DNA of 16,555 nucleotides, taken from DASPKA01 sp035628335. Lineage in GTDB: Bacteria; Patescibacteriota; Doudnabacteria; UBA920. A model generated the notes under the pieces. The model had not been told where the DNA came from and searched no databases. It saw nothing but the letters and a program-made list of their open reading frames with translations. The stretch's first letter is position 1; every line of letters starts with the position of its first letter. The translations under genes and the position numbers were made by a program. Location of the stretch: positions 1 through 16,555 of the forward strand of contig DASPKA010000043.1 of NCBI GenBank assembly GCA_035628335.1. Direction: 5' to 3'. Positions 8,101-14,479 of the stretch are shown in pieces.

Positions 8101-8394
8101 CCAGCCAAACCGTCTGTTGGCATACTCTGGACAGATCCAACTCATGACCCAAATCTTGGTGGGTACGTCATCTACCGTCGCGCCTCGAATTTCGCTGTAA
8201 CCGGAGCAGAGGGTGATGCCATGCTCATTTTGCCGTATATCCCAGGAGGCACTGACCCAGTTGAAATGCAGGCCTATGAAGATTACACTGTGTCCAAAAA
8301 TACAACATACTATTACACGGTAATAACCGTAGACAAACAAGGCAGGTACTCTTCTCCTCCTGCTACAAAAACAATATATACACAAAGTCAGTAG
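5173..8394 (+). CDS. Very large secreted multidomain surface protein with Ig-like and FN3-like domains
   Basis: The 1073-residue product has a signal/anchor helix at about residues 12-29, with a possible site after VQA (37). Domains in order: the N-terminal domain shared with the upstream paralogue (54-185; C104, C111); AYGY linker (194-197); an Ig-like domain (about 200-294) of the type seen in bacterial surface proteins (PQGRHIFMLSTWDNKG); VYGY linker (301-304); a beta domain (310-440); SYGYTQ linker (444-449); a SLTYTFDSC beta domain (508-516); a module DGTIYMVTAEKCLRGY...GFTFQDVVP (634-667), which resembles a module I recall from parcubacterial surface proteins; a second C-containing SLT domain (715-830); another beta domain (838-955); and a C-terminal FN3-like domain (968-1070) resembling the C-terminus of the protein at 8565. 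Several N-x-S/T sites are present. I infer a cell-surface stalk, adhesin or fibre component; no enzyme motif was seen. Confidence 0.87.
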   Translation: MAILRRIKFHTALGFGLLATAVLFGAFMASGKLHVQAAKAPGKVLAATATKANLSFSTSGEKQIRNRLYTYTITADNFSYYPGKDDTDLDEGYLFTVKGSVLNCTLKRRSCTKAVSGRVYEYEGEDQETSKEPHDRDDGELIAQLRSGKFSTTRSISAGGNVSYTIFVKASNRYYEVGTLWFELPESSEQPQPAYGYANIKSPYPEQSVHGSELTVEAQVSRPDGIAYIKTYIGGAEYPHSNIGSIMDNDPYRRNARYMIKVPFGTLPQGRHIFMLSTWDNKGVRLDSQVSFHYGQQPSAVYGYHNPFSNFTANVGEPHVGIAGGYYNPGSTAVYISQIALRVPEPNTTADVLIDFRAYYNGVEISSAPSSYTTNPRLVMFTVNQTAAAYSQNTIYFVANVKSGISPQTISNIGLYKIYGSNGATLNVSGLPANQVMYIQNSPSYGYTQTTFGNRHSNVYDTSVFRYSGALPYKASVNCGINGNFDCAQEVHAIYGIAGDNTTKYIKSLTYTFDSCQGKQFTQMRLLEYNDAFNPTVKKLVAQSGGPSNNQIKFTNLNIELKPRYSGGQYNPWKGIVLAADLPDCSGVYNTTLSQIVLADGSSFDYYTHPQNLTVNGTTQSSQPHPAGTNVNIDGTIYMVTAEKCLRGYVSVAAFTSRGFTFQDVVPSNAADRALPICSGPPFDVQASLNISFQPNSAYAGLSVVENSGNNRIDSLTMTSNFDGSLSGISFDVGGPCKGHTLRDFTLKYNGQTFTNPRFDFLSEGQYQVSFSLSPQAFVKGHLYTIELWANVGVCQSSSSEKSYTSRMNGYGSAPLVPVGGTTYPGTRSVKVVSQAVTPQIKITEPLAGVSPTVYTSAHFFGNYQVIATAINNGNGLVQACYLEKYGSRLGKIDDVKKDSAGRILWHPGVYVQTTGIYSQKRFAYGAGFTLVCELKNTSGQVVASHTYGTFSVDLPTNGNFNASLKPAQNLNLINVPAKPSVGILWTDPTHDPNLGGYVIYRRASNFAVTGAEGDAMLILPYIPGGTDPVEMQAYEDYTVSKNTTYYYTVITVDKQGRYSSPPATKTIYTQSQ

Positions 8395-8410
8395 ACCTGC
8401 TATTCTCTCT

Positions 8411-8452
8411 AAATCCCCCATTTTTGTACATTTGCACAAAAATGGGGGATTT
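8411..8452 (+). terminator. Terminator of the surface-protein operon
   Basis: Perfect 17-bp arms (8411-8427 and 8436-8452) with an 8-nt loop are centred on CCCCCATTTTTGT, followed by ATTTTAATTT. The hairpin starts 16 nt after the stop codon. Confidence 0.85.
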
Positions 8453-8564
8453 ATTTTAATTTCATTTGAATCATGTATATATCACTTATACCTTTACCAT
8501 TAACTACCGGCATAGCAAATCACTCTAAACAAACAAAAATTTTCTGTGGCCGGCCCAAATTTCT

Positions 8565-9785
8565 ATGATTCGGAAATTCATCAAGTCCAAGGTAGGAATG
8601 ACATTGTTGGCTGCTGTAGTTTTGGCCAGCGGATTTTTGGTAGCGCCTGCACTGCGGTCAGTGGTAGCGCAGCAGTACGACGACTCCTACTACTCAGGAA
8701 CATATGACCAGTACAACAACTACGTAGACATGGAGAACGACTTCAACAATCCTGACTATGAAAGCAACTCCTATGAGACCAATATGTATGGATATCCGGG
8801 GGGGTATTACGGCGGTGGTAGGTTTGGCTCCCCACAGTTGAGCCTCGAGACCATAACCCTTAATCAAGCTGTCCGTCAAAATTCAACTGGAAATTCTGTT
8901 GCTTCATTTCGGATACGTAATAGCGGAAACAGAGCGGCTAGCCTCTCCTCAGCTTCCTTTACGTTCACAAGTTGCGCAGGCAATTTTGTTAGAAGTGCAC
9001 GATTCTCAGGTCCAAATGGCTCTGTAAATGCAAGCAGACAGGGAAACACATATTATGCTAACCGCATAAATACCAGAATACCCGCATACGGGTCTGCACA
9101 GTTTTCAATTATGGTGGACACAGGTTCTTGTCTCAGGCAGCAGGGTCATTCATACCCGTGGAATCCAATAACAACACAGTTTGTCACCAATCTCCAGCGA
9201 CTCAACTTTGTACCTTCAAACAACACCATACATTTCCCTGTAGCATTTAGTCTGCCTATTCAATTTGCAAGCAATCCTAGTCCGTACCCACCGTACCCAC
9301 CGTATCCTCCTAACCCGAACCCACAACCTGGAAACTGTCCGGCGAGAATTAACACTCCAACATACGCTATCCCTGCACCGACCAATCTCCAACTGACACA
9401 ACAGCAGACCAACCGGGTAAGGCTCTCATGGAGCAATCCATACAATGCCCATAGCGCGGCATGTATAGTGATCTTCCGTGGTACCAACAGATTCGCAGAC
9501 TCAGCAGCTGAGGGCGGGCCAATAGCTTTACTTCCTGCAAGCACAACTTCATATGTTGATACCCCAGGGCAAGGCACCTTCTATTACACAGTGTTCTTAA
9601 TTGATTGGCAAGGTCGCTATACAACTCCACCGTTGACTCGAACTATCCTGGTTACAAGTCAGCATACCTACCCCAGACCTTACCCACAGCCGCCATACCC
9701 ATACCCGTATCCTTATCCTGGCTACAACTATGACAACTCCTACAATTACGGCTCAAGCGACTATAACTACCACAATGGCCCATAA
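8565..9785 (+). CDS. Secreted protein with beta domain, Pro/Tyr linker, FN3-like domain and Tyr-rich tail
   Basis: The 406-residue product has a signal peptide at about residues 1-35 (cleavage likely after SVVA). An Asp/Asn/Tyr-rich segment follows (37-85: QYDDSYYSGTYDQYNNY, then a YGYPGGYYGGG stretch). Residues about 90-235 form a beta domain with the signature SASFTFTSC (129-137), the same kind of unit found twice in each of the two large upstream proteins. A linker YPPYPPYPP (241-249) leads to an FN3-like domain (270-365; VRLSWSNP, FYYTVFLIDWQGRYTTPP) that parallels the C-terminus of the preceding protein. The last 40 residues are YP repeats and Tyr/Asn/Ser-rich sequence. There is no Shine-Dalgarno site and no GCTCAC; a GGCCGGCC palindrome lies at 8548-8555. 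It probably works with the proteins encoded upstream at the cell surface; the role is inferred only. Confidence 0.85.
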   Translation: MIRKFIKSKVGMTLLAAVVLASGFLVAPALRSVVAQQYDDSYYSGTYDQYNNYVDMENDFNNPDYESNSYETNMYGYPGGYYGGGRFGSPQLSLETITLNQAVRQNSTGNSVASFRIRNSGNRAASLSSASFTFTSCAGNFVRSARFSGPNGSVNASRQGNTYYANRINTRIPAYGSAQFSIMVDTGSCLRQQGHSYPWNPITTQFVTNLQRLNFVPSNNTIHFPVAFSLPIQFASNPSPYPPYPPYPPNPNPQPGNCPARINTPTYAIPAPTNLQLTQQQTNRVRLSWSNPYNAHSAACIVIFRGTNRFADSAAEGGPIALLPASTTSYVDTPGQGTFYYTVFLIDWQGRYTTPPLTRTILVTSQHTYPRPYPQPPYPYPYPYPGYNYDNSYNYGSSDYNYHNGP

Positions 9786-9790
9786 GGTGC

Positions 9791-9822
9791 ATAAAAATCC
9801 CAACAATCGTTGGGATTTTTAT
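9791..9822. terminator. Bidirectional terminator between convergent genes
   Basis: Perfect 14-bp arms (9791-9804 and 9809-9822) enclose the loop AATC, with A-rich and T-rich flanks on the two sides. It serves the plus-strand gene ending at 9785. Its right arm includes the stop codon (9819-9821) of the minus-strand gene, so it can also end that transcript. Confidence 0.85.
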
Positions 9823-11294
9823 TTACAGGTATATTCGTAGAAGTTTTGTGTTATTTGTTGTAAGCAAGGCGAGGCTTCGCCCGAGATATGATAGCTACGC
9901 TGATAAAGGAACAAGGGGCGTTGATAGGTGCCTAAAAACTGTTTTTGATTTTTGTCTGCCCAGAAGTCTTTCCACTCTTCGTAGGTTTTAGTGTCTCCAA
10001 ACAACCCCGGAGCCTTTACATGCGTCTGCTGAGCGTATCCCCATACTATGGAAGCATCATCCGCCGACACCACCAAAATTGTTGGCCAATCACTTACGTT
10101 TAATCCCGGTAGAGCGCGGGTATCAGGGTTTGTGAATTCCTGTATTTCCGCAACCTGTTCAGTGGTCACAATAGGCTCTTTCTGCAGCACAAACCATCCT
10201 GCCTGTACAACCGCAACAATACAAACCAACGGTACTACTCCATACCGCAGAAAGCTATTTCTAAAACTAAACAGTTTCGCGAGGCCAAGTACTGCGTAGA
10301 ATACCAGAGCAAGATCAAAGAAAACCAAGATACGGTTATAGAATGGAAGTTTGAAAAGATACCAGCCAAGTGTTAGCACTAGTAGTACCCCCCACACTGC
10401 ATGTGGCTTCAAATTTTTGAACGTTCGTAAGTTAGAGATTATATAAAAGAGTGCGAGCAGGGCGGGGAGCCAGAAAATGTAAACCAGACTATGAGCGTTT
10501 AAGAAAATCCCTTCGCGAACATAATAGTTGTTGTTGTAAATGAGGTTGGTTGCTGTCATCCATATCCTGTCCCAAAACACAACCGCTCCAAGTCCAACCA
10601 ACATAGCTTCTATGGCAATGAATTTCCAGAGTTTATGTTTTAGTTGGTAGAAGAACAAACATAGTCCGACAGTAAGGAAGAAAATAATCGCGCTCGTCCG
10701 GTGTGTAACTAGTAACCAAAGCATGCAGCACCCCAGCACCACCCAATCTCGCCTGGTTCGTTCTTGCAGTAACATGCGGCCGGTGAGAAACAAACCATAT
10801 GCAAACGCAGGCAACGCTGCAATGTTCTTCCAAAGAAACGTATAATATAATTCCGCCTGTGGCAACGAAGCCGCAAGCAGTATAGCTCCAAACACCGCCA
10901 AAGAATTCTCACTTTTTCGTAGTGAGTACGCTGACAATCCAGTGGAAGTGAATTCCACTTCCTTGCCAGCTACTCTACTTTTTATTTGCGATAAAGTGAG
11001 AATAAAAATGGCTATGGTGAGGATACTAAACAGGAAGAGGGTAATGTTAAGGAAGATTTCAGGGTTAATATGAAAGGTTTTTAGGACATAAAAGAGCGGG
11101 TGGTTAAACCCGCCCAGTACGCCAGAGATGTTTAGCACGCTCTGTGCATTGTTTGCAGCTTGCAAGTAAAACCCAAAGTCATACCCAAAATACCCAGCAG
11201 GGGCTTTAAGGCCTGGCAGCGAACGGAGCACAATACCGACGATTAGAGCAAGGAAAATTACTATACTACTTTTCTTCACCCTTTTATTATACAC
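9819..11294 (-). CDS. Polytopic membrane protein, possible GT-C-type glycosyltransferase
   Basis: The 491-residue product has roughly ten to twelve hydrophobic helices in the first 380 residues and a soluble C-terminal part of about 110 residues. After the first helix comes GYFGYDFGFYLQAANNAQ, an Asp-containing loop in the place where GT-C glycosyltransferases (PMT/ArnT/STT3 relatives, which use lipid-linked sugars) carry their first-loop acidic motif. HRTS between helices (from VTHRTSAIIFFL) is another typical polar spot. Overall identity to a named family is not clear to me. The listed start is GTG at 11294. An internal GTG at 11279 (MKKSSIVIFLALIVG) may be the real start, because TATAAT occupies 11291-11286 on this strand, exactly where a -10 box for a leaderless transcript would sit. 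It is divergent from the coiled-coil/galU unit, and convergent with the surface-protein gene. Confidence 0.75.
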   Translation of the reverse strand: MYNKRVKKSSIVIFLALIVGIVLRSLPGLKAPAGYFGYDFGFYLQAANNAQSVLNISGVLGGFNHPLFYVLKTFHINPEIFLNITLFLFSILTIAIFILTLSQIKSRVAGKEVEFTSTGLSAYSLRKSENSLAVFGAILLAASLPQAELYYTFLWKNIAALPAFAYGLFLTGRMLLQERTRRDWVVLGCCMLWLLVTHRTSAIIFFLTVGLCLFFYQLKHKLWKFIAIEAMLVGLGAVVFWDRIWMTATNLIYNNNYYVREGIFLNAHSLVYIFWLPALLALFYIISNLRTFKNLKPHAVWGVLLVLTLGWYLFKLPFYNRILVFFDLALVFYAVLGLAKLFSFRNSFLRYGVVPLVCIVAVVQAGWFVLQKEPIVTTEQVAEIQEFTNPDTRALPGLNVSDWPTILVVSADDASIVWGYAQQTHVKAPGLFGDTKTYEEWKDFWADKNQKQFLGTYQRPLFLYQRSYHISGEASPCLQQITQNFYEYTCK

Positions 11295-11334
11295 TGAGAA
11301 AATGTATACTTAATAAGTATTAATCGCTATACAT

Positions 11335-11577
11335 ATGGAAACAAAGGATTATCAAGTTATTTTTGATTATATTGATGAGGCTCTAAAGCGGCAAAATGAA
11401 CATGTCCAAGAAATTGTTAGAAATGAATTAGTGGAGATCAAAGGTGCTATCGCAGACCTGGCAGGACAGATTAAGACCTATCATGAGGAAATGATTGTTA
11501 TGCGTCACCAAATGGATAGATACGATCGTTGGTTTAAGCAGATTGCCCAAAAAGTTGGAATTACCTTAGAATACTAA
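11335..11577 (+). CDS. Small coiled-coil protein preceding galU
   Basis: The 80-residue product is highly charged and helical, with heptad-like spacing through IVRNELVEIKGAIADLAGQI and onward, and ends YDRWFKQIAQKVGITLEY. There is no signal sequence or membrane helix. Small proteins of this look are common in Patescibacteria genomes and lack an assigned function. The stop codon is 2 nt before the galU ATG, so the two are almost certainly co-transcribed and probably translationally coupled. No Shine-Dalgarno site is visible before this ATG; the sequence CGCTATACAT precedes it. Confidence 0.7.
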   Translation: METKDYQVIFDYIDEALKRQNEHVQEIVRNELVEIKGAIADLAGQIKTYHEEMIVMRHQMDRYDRWFKQIAQKVGITLEY

Positions 11578-11579
11578 CT

Positions 11580-12461
11580 ATGTCCTATCCAAAAATACGA
11601 AAAGCAGTGGTTGCTGCGGCAGGGCTTGGTACGCGGTTGTTGCCCGCTACTAAAGCTATGCCAAAGGAAATGCTGCCTATTATTGATACCCCTATTATTC
11701 AGTACGTAGTTGAAGACCTGGTGTCTGCCGGGATTGAGGATATTATAATTGTCACTGGCTGGCATAAACGGAACATTGAAGACCACTTTGACTATCCCTA
11801 CGAACTCGAAAAACGCCTTGAAGAGAGTGGTAAAACAGAGCAGGTTGAACAAGTGCGAAGGATTGCCGAAATGGCAAACTTCATCTATATTCGCCAGAAA
11901 GGCCCATACGGAAATGGGACTCCGTTTCTGAATGCCGCACACGTTGTTGGCAACGAACCATTTTTTGCTACCTGGGGAGATGAGATATTATACGCCAACC
12001 CTTCTCGTGCTACACAGGTTATTGCAGCATACCAGAAATACGGTAAGGCAAGTATAGCGTGCCTTCGTATGAGTGAAGACATTGCATATACCCGCTATGG
12101 TTTTGTTGAAATAGGTGAAGACATGGGCGATGGTGTGTTCAAAATCAAGAAGGTTATAGAAAAACCCGGTAAGGCAGACACACCATCAAATTTGGCTACC
12201 CTAGGAGCATATATTCTACCGCCAAGAATCTTTAAGTTGCTTGAAACTCAAGCCCCAGGGAAAGGCGGAGAGATCTGGCTGCCCGACGCAATAGACCGTC
12301 TGTCAAAAGAAGAAGATGTACTGGCAGTAGAAATAAAGAACGCAGCCTACTACGACACTGGTAATAAAATGGACTATCTAAAAACAATGGTACGCCACGG
12401 ACTTGTCCACGAAGAAACCAAAGCAGAGTTCACGGAATTTTTAAAAAACCTAAAAATTTAA
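11580..12461 (+). CDS. galU: UTP-glucose-1-phosphate uridylyltransferase
   Basis: This cytoplasmic enzyme makes UDP-glucose from UTP and glucose-1-phosphate, the activated sugar for surface glycans. The 293-residue length is typical of bacterial GalU. The nucleotide-binding signature AAGLGTRLLPATKAMPKEML (residues 13-32) is intact. Other family blocks follow in order: PIIQYVVEDLVSAGI, the active-site-loop region FATWGDEIL, VIEKPGKADTPSNLATLGAY, GGEIWLPDAI and YYDTGNKMDYLKT. The Asp-Glu after the Gly in FATWGDEIL fits the metal/UTP site of the family. It sits 2 nt behind the small coiled-coil gene and ends at a strong terminator. With the ligase at the left and the GT-C-like protein next door it points to envelope polysaccharide synthesis. 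Nothing looks truncated. Confidence 0.95.
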   Translation: MSYPKIRKAVVAAAGLGTRLLPATKAMPKEMLPIIDTPIIQYVVEDLVSAGIEDIIIVTGWHKRNIEDHFDYPYELEKRLEESGKTEQVEQVRRIAEMANFIYIRQKGPYGNGTPFLNAAHVVGNEPFFATWGDEILYANPSRATQVIAAYQKYGKASIACLRMSEDIAYTRYGFVEIGEDMGDGVFKIKKVIEKPGKADTPSNLATLGAYILPPRIFKLLETQAPGKGGEIWLPDAIDRLSKEEDVLAVEIKNAAYYDTGNKMDYLKTMVRHGLVHEETKAEFTEFLKNLKI

Positions 12462-12469
12462 TCGTTTAG

Positions 12470-12502
12470 AAAAGCCTCCCGATTCAGCATCGGGAGGCTT
12501 TT
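12470..12502. terminator. Bidirectional terminator after galU
   Basis: Perfect 14-bp arms (12470-12483 and 12489-12502) around the loop TCAGC form AAAAGCCTCCCGAT/ATCGGGAGGCTTTT. It lies between the galU stop and the stop codon of the minus-strand gene (12505-12507), so it can end both. Confidence 0.88.
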
Positions 12503-12504
12503 AG

Positions 12505-13317
12505 TTAGCGTGCTGCTACTATGTTTCTGGGTCGGTCTGACTCTTTTAAGGGTGCAAGGTTGAGCCTTCTGCGGATCTCTTGCACTTCTTCAAAGGTCAA
12601 GGTCCTCACCATCACGTGAAGGGTGTAAGTGGGCGGCCGTTCTTTGAGCACCTCAATCGGCGGCAGCTTCTTTTCGCCGAGCTCGAGAGATTCAAGAAAG
12701 TCGAATATCATCTCAAGGGCAGGGAAGTTTCGCCAGTCTGCTGTACCCCCAGTTGGGTGTGTGGTTGCGTCTATGGCAAGGTCGCCGTCTTCGTCAAACA
12801 GGCCGGCTTTGCCTCTAGACCTAACCCTACACTTCTGGTAGTACATACTGCGTAATGCAGAGATTGTGGTCGAACGTCGACTAGAAACCCTGTAGGCAGC
12901 TTCCGCGCTAGCTTCAAAGACACGGTTAGCGGACCAAGTAAGGTACGGCATTCGTGCTGCCCCGTTTTCCAGTACAATGTACTTATGAGAGATTCGCTCA
13001 AGAAAGTTTTCATCAATAAACTCTCTAGTCGCGCTTTCCTTCGCAAGCCGTCGCATCAGAAAAACGAATGCGAGAAAGTTTTGCTGCACTTGGCTTATCT
13101 TCCCTCCGTCACCGTCTTTCAGGCCAGGATGCCAACCTTCCAGCACCAGCTCCATTTCTTCTAGCTGCCGTTCGTCGAAGTCTGTGTCCATGATTCCGTC
13201 AGAGACACGTAGTGAGCATGGGGGAGGACGCTTAGACTTGCGCGCCCGCCTCCGTCCGCTTGTTATCACTGGCACAGAAAGCGCCAGTACCAAACAAAAC
13301 ACAACAAAGTAACGCAT
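12505..13317 (-). CDS. Secreted protein with M15/DUF5715-like metallopeptidase signature
   Basis: The 270-residue product has a signal peptide (MRYFVVFCLVLALSVPVITS), then a very basic, proline-rich stretch (21-34). From about residue 120 it shows the layout of zinc D,D-/L,D-peptidases of the M15/DUF5715 type: MPYLTWSANRVF (123-134), SSRRST (145-150) in the position of the substrate-binding Arg, and THPTGGTADW (186-195) giving H187-x2-G190-x3-D194, the same spacing as the HxxGxxxD zinc ligands of VanX-type enzymes. YTLHVMVR (231-238) supplies a third His (H234). If correct, it would cleave peptidoglycan cross-links outside the membrane. The catalytic Glu is not obvious and the family match is by eye only. 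GGAGG (13330-13326) is 8 nt before the ATG, a classic Shine-Dalgarno site unlike those of the surface-protein genes. Confidence 0.75.
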   Translation of the reverse strand: MRYFVVFCLVLALSVPVITSGRRRARKSKRPPPCSLRVSDGIMDTDFDERQLEEMELVLEGWHPGLKDGDGGKISQVQQNFLAFVFLMRRLAKESATREFIDENFLERISHKYIVLENGAARMPYLTWSANRVFEASAEAAYRVSSRRSTTISALRSMYYQKCRVRSRGKAGLFDEDGDLAIDATTHPTGGTADWRNFPALEMIFDFLESLELGEKKLPPIEVLKERPPTYTLHVMVRTLTFEEVQEIRRRLNLAPLKESDRPRNIVAAR

Positions 13318-13361
13318 ACTAAGGTCCTCCGTTTCTAAAATGTTGTAGGTTAAGTTTAAGA

Positions 13362-13390
13362 AAACTATCTTAAACTAGGGGAAAAGTCAA
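13362..13390 (-). promoter_or_regulatory. Possible promoter for the secreted peptidase-like gene: TTGACT-N17-TAGTTT
   Basis: On the minus strand TTGACT (13390-13385) overlaps the stop codon of the upstream gene. A 17-nt spacer leads to TAGTTT (13367-13362), a weak -10. An 8-bp inverted repeat (13353-13360/13369-13376) overlaps the -10 region and could be an operator or a weak terminator. Confidence 0.35.
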
Positions 13391-14379
13391 AGGCTATGTT
13401 TGGGCTGTTCAGTTATTTGCTGCTGCAAATCGGCGATTTTAAGGTCATCATAATTTGGCAAGTAGCAGCTGAAGTCATAGACAATGAGCTTGCCTGTTTT
13501 TTTGTTTACAAACGCATTTCTACTAGGGAGCATTCTACGACCACTCTCATTATCAACATCAAAGTCCCAAAAGCCGACGCTGAACCTGTTGTGCTCGAGG
13601 GCTGACTGCGCACGTGCAAGTAAGTCCCCATAGTAGTTTTTCTTTTCTGGTGGCTGCCCATCCACATACTTAGAGAACGTCGCTAAGTTACTCCTGCCAT
13701 CTTCAGGGTTTCGGTATTGTGAAATGACTATTCGCTGCTTATGTTTATACTTCTTGTCTTCATAGTCGTAGCCTAGGTGCGAAGGAATAACCTCAACTTT
13801 GTCTCGCAAATATTCATCTTCTGCAAAGGTTGCTTCGGCAACCTTACTGCCAATGAGCTCTCTCATGCCACCTGCTGGCCTGTTTTCTTTAAACTTATTT
13901 CCACTTGGTTTCTCGGTGTCTGAGATTTTTACAAAAAAGTTCTTACCCGCTGCTTTCAAGTGGCAAAAAAATGACCGGTACTCTTTAGGTTTTTTTTGAG
14001 CAATTTCTTCTGTTGGCACATACATGCGAGAGCGGTTATCTCTTACTCCAAGTAAGGTGAGTTCGACCCCGCCAACTTGAATTGTTTCCCCAAGTGTGCT
14101 CGGGTTGTTCTCAAAAGTGTCCCAAAGTTGCTCGAGCGCCTGCTTGAAATTAGCAATAATATGAAATTCTTCACCTTTCTGTTCCGCAGAATTTTTTGCT
14201 TTATTCCAAATCCTATCAAAAGTTCTGTCGTACCCAAATTCACGCCCTCCACGCCGGCCAAATGAGGAGGCTATATATTGTTCGAGATTAAGCAGAATCT
14301 CATCAATAGGTGGATCTTGCTCTCCTGATTCTGTTTCGTTTGCGACTTTTTCCTTTATTTCAGCGGTATTTTGGGGCAT
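13387..14379 (-). CDS. Soluble protein of unknown function, possibly a degenerate kinase-like fold
   Basis: The 330-residue product has no signal or membrane segment. I do not recognise a family. The order of some elements recalls kinase-like phosphotransferases: FFVKIS with K151, GMRELIGSKVAEATFAE with E174, a strand RIVISQY (216-222) like a hinge, then PSRNAFVNKKTGKLIVYDF (285-303), in which N288 and D302 would sit like the Asn and DFG-Asp of the catalytic loop. The Asp expected five residues before the Asn is replaced by Met, so if it is a kinase fold it may be inactive or use another residue (several Asp lie just before, 272-276). It starts 101 nt from a divergent gene and has no Shine-Dalgarno site. 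It ends in TGA, evidence that TGA is a stop in this organism. Confidence 0.75.
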   Translation of the reverse strand: MPQNTAEIKEKVANETESGEQDPPIDEILLNLEQYIASSFGRRGGREFGYDRTFDRIWNKAKNSAEQKGEEFHIIANFKQALEQLWDTFENNPSTLGETIQVGGVELTLLGVRDNRSRMYVPTEEIAQKKPKEYRSFFCHLKAAGKNFFVKISDTEKPSGNKFKENRPAGGMRELIGSKVAEATFAEDEYLRDKVEVIPSHLGYDYEDKKYKHKQRIVISQYRNPEDGRSNLATFSKYVDGQPPEKKNYYGDLLARAQSALEHNRFSVGFWDFDVDNESGRRMLPSRNAFVNKKTGKLIVYDFSCYLPNYDDLKIADLQQQITEQPKHSL

Positions 14380-14392
14380 AAACAGCGTAGTA

Positions 14393-14421
14393 TTGCAAAA
14401 ATGTTATTAATGTGTTATAAT
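14393..14421 (+). promoter_or_regulatory. Promoter of small membrane protein gene: TTGCAA-N17-TATAAT, extended -10
   Basis: The -35 TTGCAA (14393-14398), a 17-nt spacer and the perfect -10 TATAAT (14416-14421), preceded by TGT, form a strong promoter. The predicted start near 14428 gives a leader of about 52 nt containing a 6-bp hairpin (14443-14448/14456-14461), followed by GGAGG (14471-14475) 4 nt before the ATG. Confidence 0.75.
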
Positions 14422-14428
14422 ATATCAA
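14401..14428 (-). promoter_or_regulatory. Possible minus-strand promoter overlapping the divergent one: TTGATA-N16-TAACAT
   Basis: On the minus strand TTGATA (14428-14423) and TAACAT (14406-14401) are 16 nt apart and would drive the gene ending at 13387. The two promoters occupy the same 28-36 bp, so polymerase could bind only one at a time. Confidence 0.3.
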
Positions 14429-14479
14429 ATTCTAATTCCCACGCGGGTGTCCTATGCCCGCTTAGACTTTGGAGGGTGA

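Noticed and set aside
10941..10962. Inverted repeat around GAATTC inside the GT-C-like gene
   Set aside because: It is a short 7-bp palindrome within codons for VEFTST and has no regulatory context.
12772..12800. First candidate metal motif (DEDGDLAID) in the peptidase-like protein
   Set aside because: It lacks a His and has the wrong spacing; THPTGGTADW a few residues later fits the HxxGxxxD pattern better.
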